A DNA stretch of 64,000 bases from Ditylenchus dipsaci (taxonomy: Eukaryota > Nematoda > Chromadorea > Rhabditida > Anguinidae), in NCBI GenBank assembly GCA_004194705.1, contig SADC01001315.1:248001-312000 (forward strand), written 5' to 3'. Position numbers and translations under genes: made by a program. Below are positions 55,193 to 64,000 of the stretch, one piece after another (position 1 is the first letter of the stretch; the number at the start of each line of letters is the position of its first letter). The notes below the pieces were generated by a model, which saw only the letters and a program-made list of their open reading frames with translations, had not been told where the DNA came from and ran no database searches.

Positions 55193-56102
55193 TTATAGTA
55201 GGAATGTTAGAGTATTGGAGATTTATTAGGAAGTAGAATTGCACAAAAACATCCAGCCAAATGTACAATAAATAAAGCAATAAATGGAATAGCACCTAAA
55301 AGGCTTGAAATTGCCTTTTTACAGTAAATTAAAACAGAGGACAATGCAAAGATTTCCTATTAAAAATTTTTTTTGCAGAGATCTATTCACTGATAATTTA
55401 CGAGCTCGCCAAAAAAGGCAAGGAAAACTAAGAAGTTTTTCTCGTAAGCTATGTTTCTCACTCATTTTGCTCGAAGCAAGGCTCAAAAGAGGGAGTGCAA
55501 AGAAACTAATACATCAAAATTTACAAACAACGATTAAAAGCTATGGAGGCAAAAATAACAGAATGCCAACAACCCAGATCGCATTGAGACATTGACTGGA
55601 TTTAAAAATCCGTTTTATAACATTTTTTAGAAATATTTGCCAATGAATTATTTTAATTATGAAAAAATGACCGGCTCACGGGGTTTCAAAATTTTAAAAA
55701 TAAGTGGCAATTTTAATTTTTTAGTATATCAGCTAAATTTTTTATTTTCCATGACACCTGATACCCTAAACAAAAGCTGAGGATCTCCTATTTTAGAAAA
55801 TACAGACTAAATTTTGTAAATTAGAGAGTTTAGAAAAGTAGAAAAAATAAAAGGCTTTATTTTTACCACTGTCAGTTAATTTTCAATTTTCAATAGGAGC
55901 TTTTCTTTTTGTACTTATTTAAATTGTCTAATTTGAAAAATTTTGGTTTGTATTTCCTGAAAGAGCAGATCATGAGCTTCCGTTTGGCGTATCGGGTGTC
56001 ATCAAGAATATCAAATCTCGCTGATCTCATACAAAATTAAAATTGAATACAAAAATCTTTTTTTTTAATTTTGAAACCCCGTGGGCTGTGGTGGACAATG
56101 CA
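55193..56102. other. Region upstream of Trio
   Basis: Should hold the Trio 5' UTR and promoter. No TATA box, CpG-rich stretch or other element is evident; AT-rich throughout. Confidence 0.4.
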
Positions 56103-56351
56103 CCGTATTTACTCTGAAATAGCCTTGGGGCTACTAATTTTCAACCCACCAAAAATCGAAAAAATTCGAGGTCGACCTCGAGACTTTTGGGTGAAAATCC
56201 AAAATCTAAAAAGCAGAATAGGTAGAGCTCGTGGGAGATAAGAAAATGCAACAAACATCTTTGCAAAATATTGACTCTGCTCTGTAATACAGACTCTCAA
56301 AGTTGAGGGGGGCTACAATTAGAGGGGGACCTAATATTAGAGTAAATACGG
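56103..56351. mobile_element. Family B (pogo-like) MITE
   Basis: Ends CCGTATTTACTCTGAAATAG and TATTAGAGTAAATACGG; right flank TA, left flank CA. Carries GGTAGAGCTCGTGGGAG shared with other copies. A further lone left end (CTGTATTTCCTCTAATACG) lies at 57250. Confidence 0.85.
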
Positions 56352-57572
56352 TATTGACCCGAAAAGGAATTATCGGTAGTGCTAACATATATTGTTCTTT
56401 GAAGCTCTGTGAAGACAGAATACTGAGTTTCTAGTTCTTTTCGATTATATTCACTAAATGTTATTGCGCGATTTTGGTGCTAGTAGCGAATACCTCCAAA
56501 TAACTCTTTTTTAGACTTAAAGGGGCATGCCCACGCTAATAAGAGGTGGTGCCCGGGAATTCAAAAATTTTCCTGATCTTTCCTGATCATTGAACTTCTG
56601 TACGGATTTTTCAACTTGGTTTCTAACACAACAAGGCTTAGAATTTAACTTTAGGTATGGTTATGTTAGAAAACAAGTTGAAAAATACGTACAGAAGTTC
56701 AATGATCAGGAAAAAATTTTAATTCCCGGTCAAGAAGCATACGTTAAATTGGGATGTAGTTTCAATGTTTACACCATCAAACACTTAATTTTGTTGTTTC
56801 ATGCCATGAATGTTCAAATGTTAGCAACAAAGGTTTTGATATTGAACAAAAAGAAAGTGTTGACATCCAGAGAAAAATGTATATGTTATACGCTTCATCG
56901 AAGTGAATGATAGTTCAATACATGTTTTGCCAAAAGATACAAGTTGAAAAACGCCGAATTTGAAAAATGTTACAATCCCACCAATTTACTTATCTTACCT
57001 TTTTATAGATAAAAATTGATAATTAGAATTGTTATTCACGATGAACACAGTTATTAAAAATAAATTCAGAGATTTACTGAATTGGTCAACGTGCTTTTTT
57101 TTATCTCTCTTAAAATTCTTATACCAATATGATATCGAATTGAAATGATAATTGTCAAAAATTTGATCCAATAAAAAAATTGTTGGAGTTTTTTGCCTTA
57201 AAACTAACACAATTGGTTAATAGTAAAATTATAGTTTGTAAGTTATGCATACTGTATTTCCTCTAATACGACCACCTCGTCCCAGAATTCACAAAATGTT
57301 CTTTATAAGGAACTTTTTAAATGTCGTTTTGGAACTAGTTTTTCACTAAAAACCCGGTGTTGCAATGTAAACCGAATTTGTGCAGAATTAAAAGTTGGGA
57401 AAATCAATAACAGGATTAAAAAACTTATTTGAAAAATGCCTTAAAAATTGAGTCAATGTAGACAATACGTCAAACGTCTTTCTGAGTAACTGGTGGCACT
57501 TATTGGGTGGGGTTCCACTTATTTAAAAATAGTGTTTAAACGACTCATAAGTAATTTTTATATGCTTAAAAC

Positions 57573-57751
57573 TAGAGTTGTAAAAATTCCTGGAAATATA
57601 GAAAACCCGGGAATATTCCCGGAACACTGGGAATATTCCCGGGAATATTCCCAATATATGGGAAAATATCGGGAAACCCGGGAAATATTCCCAATGTTCC
57701 CGGGAATATTCCCGGAAATAATCCCGGGAATATTCCCATTGTACAACCCTA
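57573..57751. mobile_element. hAT-like MITE with GGGAATATTCCC arrays
   Basis: 8-bp TSDs CTTAAAAC (57565-57572 and 57752-57759). Ends TAGAGTTGTAAAAATTCC and TTGTACAACCCTA. The 179-bp body is nearly all GGGAATATTCCC and CCCGGG palindromes. Confidence 0.93.
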
Positions 57752-57829
57752 CTTAAAACGATAAAAAAAAAGTTACTTTCTGACATTTCACAAAAATGGA
57801 TTTTTAGAAGAAAAAATTTTTGACTAAAA

Positions 57830-58260
57830 TTTGACTTTTTGCCTTGGTCCCCCAAGGCCGTCCAACCTGAAAGGGTACCTGGATACCACAAAAAGATGGA
57901 ATTTAAACATAGTTTTGTTAACTGGGGCCTACCGCATAAAGAAACTCTGGTATGCATACATTTTTATGCATCCAGAGTTACTTTCGAGTGATTTGTGTCT
58001 AAGGTATGTGGGTGTGCGCATCTCAACTCCAAGCCCCCAAGCCCCCAAGCCCCGGAGGTGGCCTAGGGGGCTTGAGAGTAAGAGATGCGCGCACTCACTT
58101 ACCTTAAACATGATTCCGAGCAAAACTCTTAATGAAAAATGCATAAAGAGACTCTTTTTGCTCAGCTCCAGTGACCAAAACGGGGTAGAATACCTTAATA
58201 CAAGGTAATTTGCCTTGATCCCCCAAAGCAAAAAGTCGAATTTTTTTTCAAAAATACCAT
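57830..58260. repeat. Family A repeat, copy 5, upstream of NEDD8
   Basis: TGCCTTGGTCCCCCAAGGC, then ACTGGGGCCTACCGC, the hairpin 57997-58109 and a second TTGATCCCCCAAAGC. It ends about 190 bases before the NEDD8 ATG and so may lie within the promoter. Confidence 0.85.
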
Positions 58261-58412
58261 TTTTTGTGTGAAAAAATGTCAGAAAATTTTTTTATCGTTT
58301 TAAGCATATAAAAATTACTCAGGAGTCGTTTAAACAATATTTTTAAAAAAGTGAAAAACCCGAAATCAAAAATCACATGTTGCCCTAATTTGATAAAATT
58401 TTTGTGTTTTGC

Positions 58413-58448
58413 AGATAATTAGTTTACTGCCTATTTTGAATCTTCAAA
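58413..58448 (+). promoter_or_regulatory. Splice acceptor 34 bases upstream of the NEDD8 start
   Basis: tttgtgttttgcag at 58401-58414 is a strong acceptor with a 34-base leader before the ATG. Either a 5'-UTR intron ends here or a spliced leader is added; the upstream donor is not identifiable. Confidence 0.6.
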
Positions 58449-58869
58449 ATGCTGATCAAAGTTAAAACCCTTACTGGAAAAGAAATTGAGGTTTTCTTTA
58501 AGTCATTTGAAAACGTTTGGTTTCCAACTAATGATTTTTATTTCAGCTAGACATCGAGCCTACTGACCGCGTTGACCGCATAAAGGAGAAAGTAATTTAT
58601 TGACTTGTGAAAAGTATGATTTAGTATCTTGTATAATATTCTAGGTCGAAGAGAAAGAAGGCATCCCTCCGCCACAACAGCGATTGATTTTCGCCGGAAA
58701 ACAGATGAACGATGACAAGACTGCGGCAGAGTATAAGGTAATTTCTGAAGTATTTTCTGCTTAGATAATTTTTCTTTCGGAATATTTTCTTTTTACTAGT
58801 TTCAAACTTAAGGTGGCTGGAGGTTCGGTTCTGCATTTGGTCCTTGCGCTCCGTGGAGGTGGCTGTTAA
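58449..58869 (+). CDS. NEDD8: NEDD8 ubiquitin-like modifier
   Basis: NEDD8 is conjugated to a cullin lysine by the UBA3-NAE1/UBC12 cascade and activates cullin-RING ubiquitin ligases. Four exons (58449-58490, 58547-58591, 58645-58737, 58813-58869) give 78 residues starting [14 protein letters not shown]. The NEDD8-specific Ala72 is present in LALRGG, where ubiquitin has Arg; Gly76 is the conjugation point, and Gly-Cys follows, a two-residue tail to be trimmed by a NEDD8 protease. Introns are 56, 53 and 75 bases, all phase 0 and GT-AG. Family length is 76-88 residues, so the gene is complete. A poly(A) signal follows at 58932. Confidence 0.98.
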
Positions 58870-58931
58870 AAGAATGAGAAATTGTTACCGTTTTGTTTTT
58901 GTTTTTTTTTCCAGCGTCTGTGTGGAATGGA

Positions 58932-58937
58932 AATAAA
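58932..58937 (+). terminator. NEDD8 poly(A) signal
   Basis: AATAAA 62 bases after the stop codon, followed by a T-rich stretch. Confidence 0.8.
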
Positions 58938-59123
58938 TTAATCTTAAATTTGTTTAGTACTTTTTCTACTTGTGGTTAGGTCACGGCTTTACAAAATCTT
59001 CGGTTCAGAGCTTTTCCTTGACACTTGAAAGACTGTTTGTTCTAACTGAGGCGTTTTGTTTATAATTTCGTGCTGAACAACATAAGAGAAAAGTGGGTTG
59101 GTCGATAGCTTTGTATTCAAGAC

Positions 59124-60303
59124 CAGTGTTGTTCCGGCGCCGGCGCTAGCGCCGGCGCCGGCGCTGCCCCGGGAAAAAACAGCGCCGGGCCGGCGCTCGG
59201 CGCCGGCGCTGGGGCCAATGAAAAATTTTGGTCGGCGCCGGCGCTAAAAATTTTCGTCCCGGCGCTGGCCCCGGCGCTGTTTTTGAACGATTATGGCGCC
59301 GGCGCTGTTTCCAAAATTTAACAGCCCGAAATTGAGAAAGACAATTATTCTTAATTTTAAACTAAATTATCAGAACTTTTGTGCTGCAATTTCTTTAAAT
59401 ATTTCATTTATTTTATTTATTTTCTTTAATTTTTTAGTTTAATTTTGTAACATAACCAGGGTATACTATGCTATTTTTAAAAAAGTAATTCACACAACTT
59501 TTATTTTCACAAGACTAATATGGATTACCCATTTCTTTCATGAACTTCGCTTTTATCTAATAACTCCACCTATACGGACCTATTTCTCAGCATACGGAAA
59601 ATACAGGGTGTTTCGAGAAATCCACAGGATTTTTAATGGTTATAACTTGTTTTCGCGACCGAATTTCTAATTTCTGTTTCCTTCAACCATTTTCTCTTGA
59701 CGGGCAATTCATTTGGTGTATAATGTCAAAAATACGGTTTTCGCTTGGTCCCTTTGTGGTCCTGGTCTGTGGGTGGCTTCTAGATGGCTAATACCCGAAA
59801 CAACAGGAGGAACAAGCGAAAATCATAATTTTGGAATTATACATTTAACGTAATTGCCCGTCAAGAGAAAACGATTAGTGAAAACAGAAATTCGTTCTAG
59901 AAAAAGGTTATAGCCATCTCAAATTTTGCGGATTTTTTTAAAACATACTGTATTTCGAAATTCACTCATCATGAGCAACTAATACAGGAAATATATCGAT
60001 ATAGATAGCAAATAATTATTATCACTTTCACTGTTAAAAACATACTGTTGAAAAAAATAGGAATTTTTCATGAAATTTACAGCAAAAGCAAAATTATCAA
60101 GCCGGCGCCGGCGTCGGCGCTGCCATGAACGCCGGCGCTGGCGCCGGCGCTGGGGCATTTTTTTAAAAGAGGTCGGCGCCGGCGCTGGCGCCGGAGCCAA
60201 AATTTTTTAAGAGAGGCGCTCGGCGCTGGCGCTGGGGCTTTTCTCAGAAAGGGTCGGCGCCGGCGCTGGCGCCGGCGCCGATACCGGCGCTGGAACAACA
60301 CTG
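59124..60303. mobile_element. hAT-like element with GGCGCC palindrome arrays
   Basis: 8-bp TSDs TTCAAGAC (59116-59123 and 60304-60311). Ends CAGTGTTGTTCC and GGAACAACACTG. Subterminal blocks (59135-59305 and 60100-60292) are almost pure GGCGCC/CCGGCGCCGG, an extreme G+C contrast to the AT-rich middle. A TA-flanked mariner-like insertion (59604-59950) sits inside. Confidence 0.93.
59604..59950. mobile_element. Mariner-like element nested in the GC-palindrome hAT
   Basis: TA on both sides. Left CAGGGTGTTTCGAGAAATCC pairs loosely with the right end; arms of about 140 bp share TTTCTCTTGACGGGCAATT and TTTTCGCTTG. Confidence 0.75.
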
Positions 60304-60554
60304 TTCAAGACTGATTTTCTGCCATGTTTAGCAGACACCTGCCAGATATTTTACCGCAACCCTCAAGTTCAACATATTAGTATCTTTTAAGCACAAACGA
60401 GTATAATCGAAAAATAACCGCGAAAAAAAGTCACAAGCTTCCTATACCAAAAAGTAGCCAAGACTCTAGGCTTTCATTAAGCCAAAAAACAGAGAAGAAA
60501 GTAATATTTTGTTAGAGCTAAAATTAAAAAAACATTTAACGATGTCCAATTCCA

Positions 60555-61793
60555 TCCACTATTGGCAATTTGAATCATTTCAATTTTTCACTGTTTTTTA
60601 TTTTAAACGATTAAGTAGTCAGCGATTTTTCAACCACTACATGAAAATTTTCCGCTTATTTTGTAGCTAAGATTCTGCGCTTCAAAATGGTGGGTCATTT
60701 TTGATCCGCCAAAATATTTTTTAGGGTTTTGATCCAGATTTATGTCCCAAAAATGATCTATTTTTTACCCTTGTAATTTGAATCATTTTTTGACTATTTG
60801 CTACTATTTTTTGTACGGTTGGTATTCTTGCACATTATATATCATTCGATCGCAAATATCGTCAGCTACAAAATATTGTTCAAAATATCAGCAGTTTTGT
60901 CATTTTAGAAAATTTTTTCTTATAATGATTCAAATTAAATTTAATTTGAATCATTATAAGACATTTTTTTTCTAAAATGACAAAACTGCTGATATGTTGA
61001 ACAATGTTTTGTAGCTGACGATATTTGCGACCCCAAAATTCGAATGATTCAAATTAAATTTAATTTGAATCATTACAAGGAATTGTGCAAGAATACCAAG
61101 AATACCTGAACAATGTTTTGTAGCTGACGATATTTGCGATCGAATGATATATAATGTGCAAGAATACCGACCGTACAAAAAGTAGTAGCAAATAGTCAAA
61201 AAATGATTCAAATTAAAATTAATTTGAATCATTAGGTGTACTGTCATTCTTTTGTTGTTTTAAATTTTTTTAATTTATGAGAAATGGGCTGCAGCTACAG
61301 AAATGGGCTGTAGAAAAAGCTGTAGCTACAACATAAAAAAAAGAAAGTCATGACTTTATGTCAAAAATTTTACGCTTAGGGTCCCCAAAATTCGAATGAT
61401 TCAAATTAAATTTAATTTGAATCATTACAAGGAATTTTTTTTCTAAAATGACAAAACTGCTGATATGTAGAACAATATTTTGTAGCTGACGATATTTGCG
61501 ATCGAATGATATATAATGTGAAAAAATACCGGCCGTACAAAAAATAGTAGCAAATAGTCAAAAAAATGATTCAAATTACAAGGGTAAAAATAGATCATTT
61601 TTGGGACATAAATCTGGATCAAAACCCTAAAAAAATATTTTGGCGGATCAAAAATGACCCACCATTTTGAAGCGCAGAATCTTAGCTACAAAATAAGCAA
61701 AAAATTTTCATGTAGCGGTTGAAAAATCGCTGACTACTTAATCGTTTAAAATAAAAAAACAGTGAAAAATTGAAATGATTCAAATTACCAACA
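60555..61793. mobile_element. Large fold-back element with AAATTTAATTTGAATCATT palindromes
   Basis: Outer arms of about 240-380 bp (60555-60935 and about 61430-61793) share CACTGTTTTTTATTTTAAAC, ATGGTGGGTCATTTTTGAT, ATATCGTCAGCTACAAAATA. The centre holds four copies of a roughly 32-base palindrome ATGATTCAAATT/AATTTGAATCAT (60922, 61043, 61203, 61396). Lies in the NEDD8-LYPLA intergenic region. Confidence 0.85.
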
Positions 61794-62007
61794 CTGATTT
61801 CATCTCATCCTTCATTTTGTTGGTCATTTGCGTAATATCCCTAATTAGGGCATTTGCTGACAGTAAATAGTGTTGGGAATAGTTGCAATCGATTGCTCGA
61901 TGGTTTTTGACCGTAGAAGTCAGTGAACTTACTGAAAAGTGGAGTAAAATAAATAGGTCGTGCACCCAGGGGGATTTGAACCTTCGACCTTAGGCGATGC
62001 GTATATA

Positions 62008-62195
62008 CAGTAAACCCTCGATTTAACGACACCCCTAGGGACCGACTGAGGGTGTCGTTAAATTGAAGTTGTCATTTAATCGGAGGTTTACTTTGACTAA
62101 ATTTTAGTCAAAGCTAACCAAATTGGCTTATTTTCGGGTGTCGGTAAATCGAGGGCGTCTTTAAATCGAGGTGTCGTTAAATCGAGGGTAGACTG
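62008..62195. mobile_element. Pogo/Tc1-like MITE, 188 bp
   Basis: TA on both sides. Ends CAGTAAACCCTCGATTTAAC and GTTAAATCGAGGGTAGACTG. Inner copies of GTGTCGTTAAATCGAGG. Confidence 0.9.
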
Positions 62196-62898
62196 TAAAG
62201 TTTCCTCCCCCTTTAAAGAGGCATATCACCTGTTTCAATTTATCCCGCCAATTCGAACATTTTTCTGAATCATAGAAATTCTGTACACATTTTTCAACTT
62301 GGTTTCTAACAAAACTCAACCTAATATTAAATTTTAGTCCTTGTTTTGTTAGAAACCGCGTTGGAAAATTCTTACAGAAGTTCAACGATTAGGGAAAAAA
62401 TTTTTAATTTGCAGGGACAAATTTAAACAGGTGAGCATGCCTCTCTTATCAGGAGTCATGACACAACACAAAAGAATTTAAAATATATCAAAAATCAAAC
62501 ACAAAAAGTTTAGCTGAAATGTTAACTGATTTTTTTCTGATGTCTGCTTGCCTAGTCAAGCACCCATTAAAAGAAATAGCACTCCGCTGATCAAGCAGAG
62601 AAATTTTTAATGACTGGCCAAATGCACCTCTCCTATAAACACAAAACCAGAATACAAAAATATCTACATATTCAATTGCAGCTGTTTACGCGGTGATGCA
62701 ACATCGGACGATTTTCAAAATCCAGTTTCTAAATTCTAATGAGACGAAATTAAGTGAATAAAAAGACCTAAAAATTACTGAAAAATATTCGCTGACTCGA
62801 CTAAACAGTCAACATAACCTTAAGCTTGCTAGATGACCATGGAGCTGCAAACCCACATCACCGGGAAAATACGAACAGAAACCAGGCAACAAACAAAC
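62196..62898. other. NEDD8-LYPLA intergenic, proximal to LYPLA
   Basis: Bases 62250-62400 resemble an inverted, diverged copy of 56560-56720 (TTTTTCAACTTGGTTTCTAAC; GAAGTTCAACGAT), a dispersed repeat. Nothing else recognised. Confidence 0.55.
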
Positions 62899-62904
62899 TT
62901 TATT
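62899..62904 (-). terminator. LYPLA poly(A) signal
   Basis: AATAAA on the minus strand, 86 bases after the stop codon; it faces the convergent NEDD8 gene about 4 kb away. Confidence 0.7.
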
Positions 62905-62990
62905 TTTCAAACCACTGCATCACATTATCTTTACTCAAATACAAGCAATAACATTGTCAAAAGAGTGAATCACATCCCAAATTCTGCTTT

Positions 62991-63967
62991 TCATTCCGGA
63001 TTTTCTTCTTTTTCTGAGGCGAAATTGGCAGGAACATTCTTACTGATAAAGCTACTGGCTTCCACTTTTTCCTAAAATATAATTGTTTGAAGAATATTGT
63101 GTAGAAAAAAGAAAGAAACCTCAAGGCTGCACGTGTGACCCATGTCATACTGCTTGAACTCAACATTAGGATTGAAAACCTTGACGACTTGCTCGACTTC
63201 GATCCCATAAGTTGCAGGCACCTTATTGTAAACACAACATAGAGTCAGATAAAATTTACGTTCAAATCTCTCACCATAGGATCCTTTGTTCCATGACCAA
63301 GAAAGATCGGAGTCTGAAGATTGGCCGTGTGCTCCTAAATTATAGTTAAGCAAAGTTGAAAGCTAAAAATTCTAAGCAGCACAAACCCCAGGAATTTTGT
63401 GTTTCTGCAGCATAAACCCACTAAAGCTGATAATGCACCCCAATCCTTGCTTGCACGTCAGCCCAGCGTATATGGCAAGAGCGCCTAGAAATTAACGAGT
63501 GCACAACAAAGCAGAGACCTACACAATCTTACCGCCCATTGAGAATCCACCAAGAACTATACGATTTGAAGGTGTACCTATAAACCACTAGTGATGCTAC
63601 TACGACTTCCAAGCACTCTACTATAACCATAAAAAGATCTTAGACTTACCAGTGGCTACTTCTTCGTCGATCAAGTTGTGAACCTAAAAGATTGTAAGCT
63701 CAGCTTAAAAGTTAATCTTGAAAAGTTACATACATATAGAGCAGCTGCTTCTATCCCAGCGTCGTCTTCGTTGGTATCATCTGACAATCCTAGAATATCA
63801 AACCACGCTGGAGAGCTGTAACCGAGATTGAGAGCGACCGGACGGCTGGCACTAAAGACGGAAACATACATAAAGCACTGCAGCAGAAATCGCTTACGCA
63901 TGAGGAACAATATATTTGAAGTAAGGAAGATGCATCTCATTCGAAAGGACGTCAGCCCAACCATCGC
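62991..63967 (-). CDS. LYPLA1: Acyl-protein thioesterase (LYPLA/APT), N-terminal exon(s) beyond the window
   Basis: Cytosolic serine hydrolase that removes palmitate from proteins such as Ras and G-alpha. Eight exons are seen: 63898-63967, 63734-63851, 63650-63683, 63533-63577, 63387-63484, 63275-63334, 63120-63221, 62991-63071. They read GDGWADVLSNEMHLPYFK, then SSPAWFDILGLSDDTNED, NRIVLGGFSMGGALAIY, FLGHGTKDPM and YDMGHTCSLE. The catalytic triad is visible: Ser in GFSMGG (usually GFSQGG), Asp in GTKDPM, His in MGHTCS. Every phase agrees. Introns are 46-72 bases. The missing start holds the HGLGD oxyanion region. LYPLA1 and LYPLA2 are vertebrate paralogues, so the symbol is only a family label. 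Confidence 0.96.
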
Positions 63968-64000
63968 CTAAAGGGCGCAGTGAAACATGGAAACATACAA

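Noticed and set aside
59979..60301. Pro/Ala/Arg-rich frames (APAPAPTS- and RRRQRRR-like)
   Set aside because: Direct translation of the GGCGCC palindrome array at a transposon end.
1..64000. CRISPR arrays, bacterial operons, rRNA genes, retrotransposon polyproteins or LTRs
   Set aside because: Looked for and not seen; all mobile elements recognised are DNA transposons or derivatives, and the genes are spliced animal genes.

Overview
The window is nuclear DNA of an invertebrate animal. It is AT-rich, its genes are split by GT-AG introns that are either 45-75 bases or several kilobases long, and three conserved metazoan genes can be reassembled exon by exon. Nothing prokaryotic, organellar or viral was recognised. 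I cannot name the phylum: NEDD8, acyl-protein thioesterase and Trio are all too conserved to decide, and no rRNA, true tRNA or spliced-leader gene is present. Layout: (1) 1 to 55192, minus strand: one very large gene of the Trio/Kalirin/UNC-73 family of dual Rho guanine-nucleotide exchange factors. Its start codon is at 55192. About 44 exons were found, coding about 2,390 residues in the order SEC14 (CRAL-TRIO), spectrin repeats, DH1-PH1, basic/Ser-rich linker, SH3, long Ser/Pro/Gln-rich linker and the first half of DH2. The rest of DH2, PH2 and the C-terminus lie beyond the left edge. (2) 58449-58869, plus strand: a complete four-exon NEDD8 gene with poly(A) signal. (3) 62991 to the right edge, minus strand: an acyl-protein thioesterase (LYPLA/APT) gene missing only its N-terminal exon(s). 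NEDD8 diverges from Trio and converges with LYPLA. Together they cover Rho-GTPase and cytoskeletal signalling, cullin neddylation and protein depalmitoylation; nothing suggests that they are co-regulated. The non-coding DNA, mostly Trio introns, is crowded with DNA transposons and MITEs, many with boundaries fixed by target-site duplications (TSDs). They include hAT-like elements (8-bp TSD), two Mutator-like elements (9-bp TSD; one carries a spliced FLYWCH-like zinc-finger gene), pogo/Tc1-like elements (TA TSD), a Harbinger-like element (TTA TSD) and several large fold-back elements. The most striking pattern is that the hAT-like elements share similar termini (TAGGGTTG or relatives), while each fills its subterminal DNA with its own short palindrome: TCGAGCGCTCGA, GGTATTAATACC, TTGACCGGTCAA, GGGAATATTCCC, GGCGCC/GGCGCCGGCGCC or CGGGATCCCG. 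One Trio intron holds a three-level nest: a pogo-like element in a Mutator-like element in a hAT element. Several Trio exons carry single-base deletions that break the reading frame while exon phases stay consistent. This looks more like uncorrected consensus errors than a pseudogene.
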